DNA from: Fasciolopsis buskii
Taxonomy: Eukaryota > Platyhelminthes > Trematoda > Plagiorchiida > Fasciolidae
NCBI GenBank assembly: GCA_008360955.1
Contig: LUCM01009151.1
Location: 46,985-110,984 of the forward strand
Reading direction: 5' to 3'
DNA: 64,000 nucleotides
In this document: positions 37,063 to 48,759 of the stretch, piece by piece
Numbering within the stretch: position 1 is the stretch's first letter
Layout of the letters: each line of letters starts with the position of its first letter
Position numbers and translations under genes: made by a program
The notes under the pieces: generated by a model
Databases searched by the model: none
Told to the model about the DNA's origin: nothing
The model's input: the letters and a program-made list of their open reading frames with translations, nothing else

Positions 37063-39307
37063 TTGTTGTTATATGTAACCATTTTATCCACAATTTTCGA
37101 TATTCCGCTTGCTTTTGACTAATATCCATCCAGTCATCGTTTTCTCAGCTTAAAGTTTTTGTCCATCACGTAGAGATCCTGAGATTTGCGGCGTCCAGCC
37201 ATATCTCGACATCCACCATCGAGCTCCTGTCACGTTTTGCGCCAGCAACACGCACATTTCGTGTAATTAAACACAAAATTACTGACTGTCCATTGCTCAC
37301 AAACAGTCCCAAAAAACTTGCATAACCTTGCGAAACAATTTGTCCAGTTTTGATTTTTGGCTGTCATGCTTCTGCATTGCGTATTGCTTCGCAGATTCTG
37401 ATCGTGCTTCCGAATAATCCAAATTAGCCTATATCCCAATATCCCTTCTGGTTTCTATTATTTGTGCCTCCTTTGCATTATCCATGTAAAAATTTGATCT
37501 TGCCTTGCGCGTGCCTCCCGCATATCGAAAATATAAATTATTATTATTATTTCTATTATTATAGGAGATAAACAGCTCACCTGAAGGACTAATCCCATAC
37601 ACGGGTGAAATCTAATGATGCGTCGCAGATAACCGACTAACATATGCAGGTGTGCGCCTCCCGAAGTGTACCATCCACCCGTTTATCTGCCTATTCAAGG
37701 TTTGTATCGGTAATGATCCTAGTTGCAAGAGCGTATGCAGTGAGGCACTTTGAAACGTGCAGGAAGCATTCTTCGCAAGCTGCTGAGGAAACATGCCATG
37801 CGGAAAATTATGTTCTGCAGAAACAATACAAAAGGTACCCTTGTGGACCCAAGAATCTGCTGCCAAACATCAGGGAGATTCTCCCTTGGTAAGTTTGAAA
37901 CCTGTTGCCTAGCTGCGGATGATCATTCTAGCAGTGTTCATGTGGAACGGGGACAACGGAATCCCCATGCATAAAAATGAGAGTTACGCTTTGATTTTAA
38001 TGTTTGAAAGAGCCACCGAGGCCGCTTTTTACCACGCCCCGGCCATCCTTGTGCACGCCTGCTACATAGGCTAATGTCTGGCTGGGGCTCGGGAAGTGGG
38101 TCTGGGCGCTCTGAGGTCCCTTGGTAGCTACCACCTACCGCTTTAGTTTTCAACCTGCTTCTGTCCTCTCAAATGTAACCCGGACACGTATGCTGATGTT
38201 AAGAACAACTACCGTCGTTCTTCCTTCTTGATTAATAACGCAAACCTTTCGAAGCTACCATGTGGCACAGGTTTCTATCATCCCGCTCAAACAGATTTCT
38301 GGTCCTAGATCTCTCATGCTTCTCCCGTCCCACCTCTTCATGACTTCCCGTGGCAACTCCTGTCTTAGCATCTCTCTTACTCTGCAGTCCGCGACTCGTT
38401 TCATTGGTGCTCTTTCTCGGCAATCCGAAGTAGCAGTATCGGCGGTGGTTCAGACATAATAAATTATAACCGATCCCTCGTCACACGTGCAGCGGGCCCG
38501 TGGGCCGGACGATTTACACAAACAAAGCAAATAAAGACTTTTATTCCCTAACCGTTCTGTGGGCCCCCATCAGACCAATAAAATCTGCATCTGCGGAGAT
38601 GCTACAAGTTGACTGAGGAACACGCTGCAATTAAGGGCCCTGCAGCCTAGGACTGATTCAGACATGCATCTTATAAGAAGTAAGCAGAAGGGAAGTTTGT
38701 AGCGCACGTCCCGTCGTCGAGAGGCTCCGTCCTTCTGCGTATTCCAAGACAGTCAACTGAGCCCCAAAATGCTTATAAGAAACTCACCTGTATCACTATT
38801 TCCATTTTTGTTTACTCACCCTGACACCAGCTGGAACAAATTCCAGACTGCAAACTCTCTCCCTCATTGACTCTTTTTCAGGCTCGGTAATGATCACAGT
38901 ACTGTGCACCGACTAACAGAAAGTGCAGATGCAGCACAAACCCTGTCGCCGAAGGCTCCACACCATCCTGTGCGCTGGTTACCTGTCCCTGCTGAGAGGC
39001 TGCTCTCCAGTTGTGGGGCCCCAATACCGGTACGTTTAAACCATAGATAAACCAAGCCAAGCCACTGGCCGGCATGGGTACCTCACCTCAGATAAACCAT
39101 GATGACTGGCCAAGGCACCGCTATCAATACCACTGAAAAAACGTGCAGCCTCCCAACGTTCAGATCCCTAATACCACAGAACACCAAAAACTCCTAAATC
39201 GAAAATGACCAACACGCAAGTCATTCATGGCTAACGTACTTAAGGACTGGTTTTACTTCTTACACGAACTCGTTTTCTCCCCAGCACACCTCTCATTCCA
39301 GTCCGCT
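37063..39307 (+). repeat. Near-identical duplicated segment, copy 2 (complete)
   Basis: Complete 2.2-kb version of the segment at 13598-15831. The interval 38318-39193 is what the N gap hides in copy 1. That interior has short open frames only; no transposase, reverse transcriptase or integrase motif is visible. No terminal inverted repeats or target-site duplication are obvious at 37063 or 39307, so its nature (non-autonomous element or segmental copy) is open. Confidence 0.95.
37493..37535 (+). repeat. Dispersed 43-bp core motif in copy 2
   Basis: Same sequence as 14028-14070, followed by the same (ATT)n run at 37537-37563. Confidence 0.7.
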
Positions 39308-39960
39308 TGCAGCCGCATGAGTTCAGTGACCATTCTTGTGTGTTCCATTGCACCCGCGTCCACATTTCTTCATTTAATTTCGTCCCATGAGTATTTTGTT
39401 TCAACCTTGAAGGTTTCCCGCTTTTTGATCTTCGGTATTATACTGACACCTTATTGTTGCTCACTATCACTGCTCCTTCACCTCATATTATATCCGGTGT
39501 GATTTTGACCCATCTACATCCCGTTGTCACCATCATATTGATCGTTATCTTCACCCCCTTGCTTTTCGAGGAATCCGGCCACACGGAAGCATCTGCCATT
39601 GGTCCCTAGCCAAAAATTGCTCCCGCGATACGCACCTTTTGGATGCATTTAAATATGAGTTGACTCGCAGTGTGCTACTGATACTCAACTCCAAAATGTC
39701 TTGGCAAAGAATATCTGACTTTGATTTAGAGACTCCAAATCTTGTGCTTGGCCTATAATATTGGAGGTTCTAATCATGAGAGCGCAGACAGATTGCATCT
39801 TCATGTCTGGCCTTTTTTCTTCGTGTCTTCACTGTACCAGCCCTGTACAGATTTGATCTTGCCTTGCGCATGCCTCTCTGATGTCGATAAATATACACTA
39901 CCCATGTGTTGCTGCAGTTTATTTGCATCGCTTTAATCTCCCCAGCCCCTTGAATTTCTG
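39308..39960 (+). repeat. Diverged continuation of the duplicated repeat
   Basis: Relative of 15832-16470 in the same order: GATACGCACCTTTTGGATGC at 39629, CTTTGATTTAGAGACT at 39718 and the 43-bp core at 39852-39897 (GATCTTGCCTTGCGCATGCC). Much more diverged than the 2.2-kb tract to its left. Confidence 0.7.
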
Positions 39961-40849
39961 TATGGCCGCAATCCAACCTCCCCTCTACACAGATAATTCT
40001 CTGATGAGGACATTTGATACAGTTTTATTAGCCACCATACATTCCCGCCTTGCTATTGTTCAGTTTGTTGGCAATTATCTAAACACAAAATAAAAACACC
40101 AGGTCTGTCGACCTCTCTTGAACCACTCGGACCCACTTGATCACGGGGTCGTAGTGCGGTGGTTTGTCCAGCTGCATCATCTACAAAACTTTGGCTGCTG
40201 TCCGTTCGTTATAACTGCCAGCGGCGATAGTCTGGTTAGAAAGCTTTCATGGTGCCTTGAACAAGGCCCACCTGCTTTCCGCCATACAGAATCAGCGATC
40301 TACTCACCAGCCGGCAAGCAGTCTACAGCAGCACTAACCCCCTCAAGCGGTCACAAGAAAGACTTTCATCAAATGCAGCCGACTGGGGCCTTTCGCGCAA
40401 CAAACGGCGTCACCTCATCTTTCCTCAAATTATCTCCACCTCAGGAAGTAAGGGAGATGATGACAAGAATGGTGACATCCAGCTTCATGACCCTGGAAAA
40501 CCCGCCAATATCGAACCATTGAATGAGACTCCCAATCCAGTTCCTCGCGTAACAACGTCAACTACACGGTGCAGCACCAGCAACCTCTTAATGCAAACAA
40601 TTCCCACCCTACCTGCTACTCTGGTCTCTCCACCTGATGCTTCAATAGCAGACCTAATTGAATTACGGAACAGGTCTTCCTACGTGACTGCCATTTTTAC
40701 CCGTCCATAACAGCGGACAACTTACCTCTCAACCCCACGTGTGCAAGGTCCATGTGGCCTCTAAACAGAAGTTCGACTAACTCTCTTCAAATTCCAATTA
40801 ATGGAGCCGTAAGTCGACTGCTTGAAGGTCGGTAGATGCTGACGAAAGG

Positions 40850-41400
40850 CCAAAAATCATTGAAAACCTCAAAACTTCGGTCGATCAGTGCAATTGATAT
40901 ACCCCAGATATCCCCCATCTCGGCCCCACTGGCTAGCCAAAAGTGTCAGATAAATTCACTACCACAATAGACACCCTTTCAGCCTCATGGTACAATCACC
41001 TTGCCTTTAATTACCTGAAATATCCTATCTGGCTGACTGTGGTTATCAGGGTTAAGAACTTACTGATCGGTTGCAATTGCCGTCCCCCTAGTGCGCATCA
41101 TATAGAGTTCTTACCATAAACTGATGCAATCAACGCGGCTGCCAAACTTCTAAGTCTTAAGCTAGTAGCGGGTGACTTCAACGCGCCTGGGATTTGTTGG
41201 TCTTCTTTCTCCTCCCCAGAATACATTTCTGCGGTTGGTTCCAGTGTACGACTGGGTGGGTATGAACAGCATATTTCACTACCCACAGGAGCCGACAGTA
41301 TTCTTGATCTTATCTTCACAGATTGCCTAACCCAGGTACACAACTCCATGAAAGATAAACCCTTCACGTGTATCATTCCCAGATTGTTTGTAAGTTTAGA
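40850..41400 (+). pseudogene. APE-type endonuclease of relic B
   Basis: The C-terminal half is clear: LKLVAGDFNAPGICW (GDFNAPGICW at 41171-41200, with the catalytic Asp and Asn), then SSVRLGGYEQHISLPTGADS followed by ILDLIFTDCLTQV, the usual N-x-LDLIFT block. The N-terminal half before 41100 is only faintly readable. After 41400 the SDH active-site block is not recognisable. Not functional. Confidence 0.8.
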
Positions 41401-42109
41401 GTTTCATTGTCGGCCATCTCCTTCAAAGCTTCCATTAAATCATAATATAGAGCCTCATTGGGCCATTTCCCATCCATAATTAATAGCCAAAATTGGGACG
41501 GTTTCTTTCTATCGGTGGATCTCTAATTGGCCGCCGACCAACTCTGTGAATGTGAGTGCCTTGACCTAATCACTCCGGCCCAGTGTGGCATAATCCCAAA
41601 AGGCTTGAGCACACTGGATCGCCTCGAAAAAAGCATTCTTTAATTGAAACAATATTCAAACGTACAAAGGAGTTTGCTCCGATATTACAGATGAACGGTC
41701 CGTCTTCGGGGTTCGGAACTCCTATCGATTCTCCTCAAAAGAAGAAGGAACTTCAAGCTTTACACTCTACCAACAGGTTTGCAGCACTGGAAAAACTACT
41801 GAGAACTAATAACTCCCTACCCAGTGCACACATGACATCTGCCACATTTAAGGACACGTGCACAAATGATCTACTGGTATCAGAAGTGTTCAGTGATTAT
41901 TAATTGGCCTCCTCTATGACAACCGATTTTAACTCCATTTCGCTGGACATTTCTGCAGCTTCCTCTTCATTACCTCCAAGAGTCTCATTCCACCCGAGCG
42001 ACATAAAGTATTGTTGTCAAAAATATCTTTCTACGTAGGACCAGAAGACCTTCAGTTGCTGTTTAATCTTTCCTTAAATCGTGGTGCTTTACCCCGCCAA
42101 TGGGAAACT

Positions 42110-42740
42110 TCTCTCGTTGTCCCAAATCACACAAACTGCTCAAAGTAAGATCTATCTAACTGCAGACCCATCAGTCTTACCCAGTTGTCTCAAGTATTAT
42201 GGAAAGAATAATAAGGGTAAGCTAACGGTTTACTTATTGGACCATGACCGCATTAACGCCGACCAACATGGATTCCCTCAAAGTGAATCATGGTCTACCT
42301 GCTTGAGTTATTTCTCAAGTATACTAACGAAGGCTGTCAACGACGGAAAATCGGTGACTGTGTTTTTCTTAGATATGATGAAGGCTTCTTTCGCGTATCT
42401 CACCGTATGCTTCTCATGAAAGTCAAGAGCTACGGTATAACAGTCCCCCCTCGCTAGCTGGGTCCTCCTCTTGTGTGACCACCAGAACACAGTTAGCGAG
42501 TGTAAATGGAACTCTATCCAGTGGGATTGTTCAAGGAAGCCTTCTAGGTCCCCTACTGTTTCTGCTGTACACCAACGACCTTTTTCACATCAACAGGCAT
42601 AGTACTACTTTTCTGTTTAAGGAAAACATGAAAATTGTATATTGTGGAACCGACTGTCCCAAGACGGATGTCGTATTACGTTTGCTTTCCTTTAACCTTT
42701 GTGACCACTTGTGCGTTACTCTTAATCGGCGCGGTTGAAT
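42110..42740 (+). pseudogene. Reverse transcriptase fingers and palm of relic B
   Basis: Readable motifs: LTVYLLDHDRINADQHGFPQ, KAVNDGKSVTVFFLDMMKA (motif A, Asp retained), SGIVQGSLLGPLLFLLYTND (motif B), then FLFKENMKIVYC where the family has FADDMKI. The three codons at 42619-42627 encode Lys-Glu-Asn, so both catalytic aspartates of motif C are lost. Frame changes lie between motifs A and B. The frame stops at 42736, at the edge of inserted repeat X. Confidence 0.85.
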
Positions 42741-42744
42741 TGCA

Positions 42745-42955
42745 ACGCTGGCAACCCTGAAACTCGACCAGTACACTGAGAAGACTGTCGGGAGCGGTGG
42801 GAGGTTGGGTATGTTTTTAACAGCAGCGTGCGAGCGAAGGATGCATGAGCAACGCGCAAATGGCAGCCGTGCTTGGCCGTCCACGTTCTGTTAAACAGGC
42901 AACCGGGGGGAGCGAATCCATGTCCTGCTACAATGAACGTTCCCCCTCCTAACCT
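42745..42955 (+). repeat. Repeat X, copy inserted in relic B
   Basis: Aligns with about 47705-47930: GTCGGGAGCGGTGGGAGGTT against GTCGGGAGTGGTAGGGGTTT, GACAGCAGCGTGCG-type block, then CTTGGCCGTCCACGTTCTG against CTGGGCGGTCGACGTTCGA. It separates the RT palm from the thumb of relic B, whose reading resumes after about 42960, so it came in after relic B. No coding motif or terminal repeats seen. Confidence 0.7.
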
Positions 42956-42959
42956 CAAC

Positions 42960-43720
42960 ACTATCCCGGAAAATGTAAAAATGATCTGCCGTCTCTTTAT
43001 CCATTGTGCACAGCCTGGTCGATGAACTTATTGGCCCACAAAAGCAGCATACTCGAGCACAAGTGCCACATTCCCACAGGAATCTTTGAAATTACCCAAG
43101 AAGCCATTCCTTCCTCTCACACACTCAGAGACCTGGGTATGCACAACTGAAGTACTTTTGACTTCTCCAAACACTTTGACTCAAATTGCAAACGATAGGA
43201 GACTAAATGGGATGGCGTACAGAACCTGTAAAGCTCCAGAAGGTAAGTTGCTAATATACAAACCACACGTAAGACCTATCATGGACTACTGTTCCATCGT
43301 GTGTTCCAATATGCAGCTGTGATAAACTGAAGATTTAGAATGTTCAGCGGACATTTACAAAACAAATTCCAGGCTATTCTCCACCGCTAAAATACATGGA
43401 ACGTTCCACAAAATTACAGCATCAGCCCTTGCGGCTGCGTCCAGTTCAAACTAACCTCTTCTATTATCATAAGATTATTGACAAAAATTTATGCGAACCT
43501 GCGCCCCAAGTGAGAAATATCTTGTCATTTGGCTGATTTCTTGGTGCAAATTACCATGTCGCGGATAGCATTTGGAAAGATCTTCATCTGCAAATAATTC
43601 TGCTTATGGGATGGACCACCTCAACACATAAAATGAAGTTTCCTGCCTCCCGTACCTTGAAAATTAAATTAGGGAAGAAATAACCGCACAAAACTTCCTA
43701 AGCTTGCACGATTTCAAAAC
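42960..43720 (+). pseudogene. C-terminal region of relic B reverse transcriptase
   Basis: After repeat X the frame fragments read IANDRRLNGMAYRTCKAPEG, LLIYKPHVRPIMDYCSIVCS and, beyond a stop, blocks resembling LWLRRIQTNLLFLYK. This is the thumb/connection region of CR1/Jockey-like RTs, matching the corresponding part of relic A (EKVQRAFTK, LDPLWSRR). Non-functional. Confidence 0.75.
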
Positions 43721-43724
43721 ACCA

Positions 43725-45097
43725 ACAGAAGGAGCCTATGGGTCGGACTTAGGGTACTGACAACTTATAACCGTCGAAGAATTTTGCAACCACACCAACG
43801 AGGTTTAACCATTTTGTTCCAAACAGTCTTCGCAAATGCATTTCACTGTAGGCCTAGGAGGAGAAACTCCATCAATGAAACGATGTCATTGCAGTTTTCC
43901 ACCTAATATTCGATATCGCATAGTACATACACAGCAAGGCATATAAGTATACATAATCATTCGTATCACATTCTCTCTTACTCCGAAACTAACATTTAAT
44001 GCCCTCACCTAATCCTTTTCTTCTGGGTGCAGGTGAACATTAGCCCACTTTGAGCGCAAAGGTTGGCGTCACGTAACGGGTTATTCTACATAGCATTTAT
44101 CACTTCTCGTTCTTATTGTTGCACTTACCACAACCCCCCCAGGAGTACCTCCTATCTTCCCTCCTTTTTCCGATCCAGATGTGCGCTTTTGCACTCGTGT
44201 CTCGTAAAGAGCTTACTATTCAGTTTCCGACCCCATCCTCGCACGCCTGAACATACCATGGGAGCAAAATAACCCAAGGCTCAGATAAACTATTTCAGGA
44301 CAGACAAAAGCGACCTGCTCCCCCGGCGGCGGTAGAGTGAACGTTGCTGTTAATCTGCATGGCTCACCACCACAAACTGATGACCCTGTTGCAGGTCTGT
44401 TTATGGGTCGAGGCCACATGGTCTGAGCCCCAAGGCGTATGATTCTTTGAGCAGACAAGCCCTCCCAGTTACACAGCTTTACTACTGGAACTGCCCGGTG
44501 GTGGCTAACAAGCCCATCACGCTGTTGGTAACCGCCATGAGGGCACCTACACATAGATCCCTGTTTCAGATGCCGCCGCCATTGTCTACCCCAACATCAC
44601 CCCAATTTTTCCCTCGACATTCAGGGATATCAGCATACCAGTAACTGCCATCAGCTAGTCCCCGGATGCAGATAAAAGAAGCAAACAGACCTGTTTTTAT
44701 TTCACACTGGCTTACCAGCGTCGGATATTTTATTTAAAGCATGCAATAATAATCCTCATTCTCCTTTTCATTGCTGACTACGTTTTCCTTCTTAATGTCA
44801 TGAAACATAGGTTTGCCACAATTCTTCGTCATTGTTCTTCATTTCTCGGTATTTCCAAAAAGGCTTTCAATTATTTTCTCGGTTGCAGAATCCATGGTAA
44901 AATGACTGACGTTCTTGTTCATCCCCATTTTAATACTGGGCGTATATCGGCCGCCAGTACTCTTCTCTCCAGCAGTTTTGATCCATTTTGAGAATTTTCC
45001 ATTCCGTACTCATGGTTTTTGAAGGGTTGCTTCATTGCAGTTTACCTCTCATTTTAATTTTACAGACAGTTTGCCTTTCTTATCTTTTATCTTTTAC
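43725..45097. other. No supported gene
   Basis: Pyrimidine-rich plus strand with short open frames and no recognised domain. Around 44.4-44.6 kb a block with GGTGGTGGCTAACAAGCCCA looks transposon-like but I cannot align it securely to anything else in the window. Confidence 0.35.
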
Positions 45098-45260
45098 TTC
45101 TTTCCTTAATGAAATAACAATGGAAATCATCTCTCAGGAAAGGGCCGCGGCCAGCAAAAGGGCTGCAAAGTGAGAAAGTTCACCAACGGTGGGAGGAATC
45201 TAACCCCGACCTTCACGTCCAAACGCCACGATCTCATCCGTTTGGCCACCGCCGACCAAA
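45098..45260 (-). repeat. tRNA-derived SINE, copy B
   Basis: Minus strand begins GGTCGGCGGTGGCCAAACGG, with TTTGGACGTGAAGGT in the anticodon-arm region (TGA in the anticodon position, as in serine tRNA) and GGGTTAGATTCC as a weak B box. The body CTGGCCGCGGCCC and tail ATTTCATTAAGGAAAG match copy A. Same orientation as copies A and C. Confidence 0.85.
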
Positions 45261-45654
45261 TCTGACTGCTGCAGACTACTTTGACATCCGCCGTCACCCT
45301 CCAGTCGAACCATGCGCCTGCGGTCAATGGTGCGTACAAACACCGTGTTCCTCTTAGAGCGCTAGTTTTGCTGTTTCTCCTTGTTTGTCCCAACCTGTGT
45401 AGGTACTTCTTCCATGCAACGGGACATTCCCGTGTAACATTCGACAATGCAAACAAGCATGCCTGTCGAAGTATTCGAGAAATATTCCAATATATGCCTA
45501 ACATTCTCTTATGTCATTTGAACGGTCGCCGCAGAAGTTGAACTACTTCAAGGGCAATATATGTAAATATACCAAACTTCTCACATCCTAAACAGTACCC
45601 GATTTCCTCCATCGGTCTCCATCCATCCTGATTGAACTTGAGCAATTCCTCTGC

Positions 45655-45775
45655 AGTTTTGCGTTAATCCATCCGCTGCGAGGCTCAGGCGGGTCCACTG
45701 CTTTGGCCGGGGCACATCGGGTGGGAATCTCGGCTGCAGCGACGTCTGGGTGCGGCCAGGTTGACGGAATCACCT
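45655..45775 (-). repeat. Repeat Y, copy 2
   Basis: Minus strand CCCACCCGATGTGCCCCGG followed by CCAAAGCAGTGGACC aligns with 33080-33110 of copy 1. Translated, DVAAAEIPTRCAPAKAVD matches HTAATKLPARCALAKAVD, so similarity is also visible in protein. Confidence 0.65.
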
Positions 45776-45779
45776 CTGC

Positions 45780-47680
45780 GTTCACCTGTTAAGGTTGTTT
45801 TCCATTTTGGTTGTTTGGTCCTCTTTCAGCTTCTTCCACTGGCATCGTTTATGGTTAACAAACTACTGACCTCACTATTCGCGTGCGCCCTCGTACACTG
45901 GCACCCAACCGCCCTCGCCCTTTCCCACACTCGCCTTTTCCTATGTAACACCAGAACTGGCTCAAAAATAATTACATTTTATTGTTGTTTTTAACAAAAT
46001 AAAGCTTTTTTGCATCTCTTCAGGACTTCTTTATCTTCAGCTTGGTATCCATCAATTTGCCCAAACTTGGTTCCTTACCAGACACTTTGCTGCCTCAAAC
46101 GGGTAAAGACTCCAGAAAAACGTCTCATTACAACATTGTTGCAAACCTGTTTAACGTCGACTTGAGATGCTGTCTTACCCTCCTACAGTGAAAAGTCTCC
46201 CCAGGACGTCCAACATTTACACTCATATCCTCTATTCTTTTGCTTATCTCCATTGGTTCTTCATCAGTTTTTCTTTGCTCAGACTTCGCCTCCGTTTTGC
46301 TGCAAGTCATTAATCTCTTTATGATGCATACCAGAGTTATCTTCCAGCCATGCATTCTATCTTCATCCAGTTCCGATTAATCATATTACCGCGTGTTTCT
46401 TACATATCGGCCTACACAATAAACCGCAAACCGGTCAGCGCATATTTGTTTACCATTATCGTCTTGATACGGTCCATGTAGCACCATTCTGCGATAGCAT
46501 TTTCCCTGGTCATTTTCTCATCCAATGCAAGCAAAGGGTTACGTTGTTTTTGAAATCCTACAAGGTGATCATGGATATCGTGTGTGCCCCAGCTACACCA
46601 AGAAAAACCGCAAACATAAAGCGTAACAATCATTCCAAAATGAGTCAAAATTTCCAGCGGCGCTATAGACCGAACCACATAGAGAAATCAGCGGTAGTTA
46701 TTTTTTTCCTCCCCATCCAGTTCTCATCGTGAATGTGTAATCTCACTATCTCCAACGGTCGAAGTAGCAGTCTAATTCACCATGCGACAAAAAATAATAA
46801 CAGTGTGAATGTAAACCAAGAGTAACACGCAGCAATCCAAGTCTGTGGGCGGAAATGTTACATCAAGTAGAACAACAAAACACTGTTCAAAAAGACTATC
46901 GACCCTCAAATATTCCCTAAGTCGACCCCGAAATAAGGTTTTTCAGATCCCGATGTCTTGATCGATGAAAATGGATTAGTTGTACAAAAATTAGTAGACG
47001 AACTTGAATCATCCACAAAATAATTGAACAGTACAATTGCAGTGAACAACATTTCCAATTTACTGAGCATTGTATCATTAGATTTGAGGAGAAAATGTTT
47101 TCCGCTATAATCCGCTTACTGTCTTTCGCGTGAATTCAGTTGCCTTTTTGGGGAGTTAAACGTTATGCTGTTAATTACCATAAGGCTTAAAGTAGGGTTA
47201 ATTTTAGGAAAATGACCCAGTCCGATCGAGGGTCAGATGATCTTCAAATTATCCCATCTGAGGACCAAAAATCGTCCGCAAGTTTTCATCAGTTATTTTC
47301 ACTCTACAATTTTGGTGACAAGATGGGTACTATTTAGGAATACTGTTTCTCCTTGGGCGTGCAAAAGCCAGTTATTTATAAACTGAAGAAGGATAAGCCC
47401 ACAGGTGACACAAACTAATTATAAGGAAAGGCTTAGCCTACAACTTGTCACATTTTGCCGTGATGTTGATCGGCACCGATCTGATGCACGCGCCCACTTA
47501 TTTTATATAAGGTGCTCCACAATGATTGACCTCCGGTATTCAAGCTAAGACGGAGCCTGGAACATGCAAACCAGTAGTGTGAGCGGTAGTCGGGAGATTT
47601 TAGCGCACCGTTCGTCAGCCCAAGGAAAAACTGCTGGAAAAACCAAACGCATTTCCCGTAATAGGTTGACTCACCTTAAG
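45780..47680. other. No supported gene
   Basis: Short open frames only. AATAAA occurs near 45998 but without a coding region I can attach to it. No repeat copies recognised. Confidence 0.4.
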
Positions 47681-47704
47681 CGAATATGACGACTTCTGCG
47701 CCAC

Positions 47705-47930
47705 TCTGAAGCAGCGCTGTACGACTGAAATACTAAAAATCTAAACGCTCGACCTGTAAAACGAAAAGAAAGTCGGGAGTGGTAGGGGTTTGAATATATT
47801 TGACAACAGCGTGCGACAAATCTCGCGTGAGCACCGTGGAAGTGGTACCCATGCTGGGCGGTCGACGTTCGACTGCGCAAGCGATATGGAAGAAAAATTT
47901 CACGTTCCGCTACAGAAGGTTGTTCCTAGA
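47705..47930 (+). repeat. Repeat X, copy 2
   Basis: Relative of the block inserted in relic B. Followed after about 115 bp by repeat Y in the same orientation, so X and Y may be parts of one longer element here. Confidence 0.7.
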
Positions 47931-48044
47931 AGACCATTGGGAAAGGTCTTCGGTTAGGTCCATACTGGCAAAACCGGAAACTCGTAGATATCCTGGTGCC
48001 CTGAGATTGCTTGCGAATGGAAAAATTTGCCGCCCGTTCCGTTG

Positions 48045-48265
48045 TCCGGTGCGTGCTAATTAATGAGAACTGACAGTGCACGGAACACCCAACATGAGAA
48101 GCACTTTAAGAAGTGAACACGGGACGTCTGATCCAACAACCCTGCTGCGCCAGAACATCGTCGCAGTCAAACTGCACGCTCTACATGCGCCGGTCAAAAT
48201 GATGACCGCATCCCACACCCGCGGCGCCAGCACGCCCGTCACGTTTATTCACCAGACGGGGTTGC
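48045..48265 (+). repeat. Repeat Y, copy 3
   Basis: GCGTGCTAATTAATGAGAAC, then GTGAACACGGGA, then CATGCGCCGGTCAAAATGAT align with copy 1 at 32960-33175. Divergence is considerable. Confidence 0.6.
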
Positions 48266-48759
48266 AAACGGGCTCATTTTGTCCTCTGGTGCATGAATAA
48301 TTTAGCTGGTGGAAATAACAATTTTGGTGCAGGAGTGAATGAACGTGTTCCGTCCAAGAGATTCTTCCGAGAGACGGTGGGACAAAAGCTTGCGGAAGTG
48401 GTGCCGATGTGCACTGGTGAGTGTTCAACTTATTAGGGGCGACAAAACAGTGCTCAGTAGGGCGCTCGTCGGCACAAAACAACAGTAAAATGTCAGTCAG
48501 CGTGTAAAGTATTGCGACACAAGTTTTATCCTATTACATTGAGTTGTGCACCCACAAAACAGAATTCAAAAATCCGATGGTAAAATAGTAACGGAATCGG
48601 AAAACGAACAGGTTGTTTTTTTACTTTTGGCCAATACTGCTGCTTTGTATGTCCGGTAAATCGAGTGCAACGGGTAGCGCTGTGTCCCTTTCCATCAAAG
48701 GTCTCCACGGAAAGCGTTGGTAACAATTGGGCTCAACATAGATGGTACGGCTCCCGACT

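Larger units (their letters stand above)
40100..43720 (+). mobile_element. CR1/Jockey-like non-LTR retrotransposon relic B
   Basis: Most complete relic of this type. Order: possible ORF1-like frames (40118-40710, Ser/Thr/Pro-rich, unassigned), endonuclease (about 40850-41400), linker (41583-41903), RT fingers and palm (42110-42740), an inserted repeat X (42745-42955), then RT thumb and C-terminal region (42960-43720). Many stops and frame changes. The endonuclease, fingers and C-terminal blocks correspond to those of relic A, but the two copies are clearly different in sequence. Confidence 0.85.
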
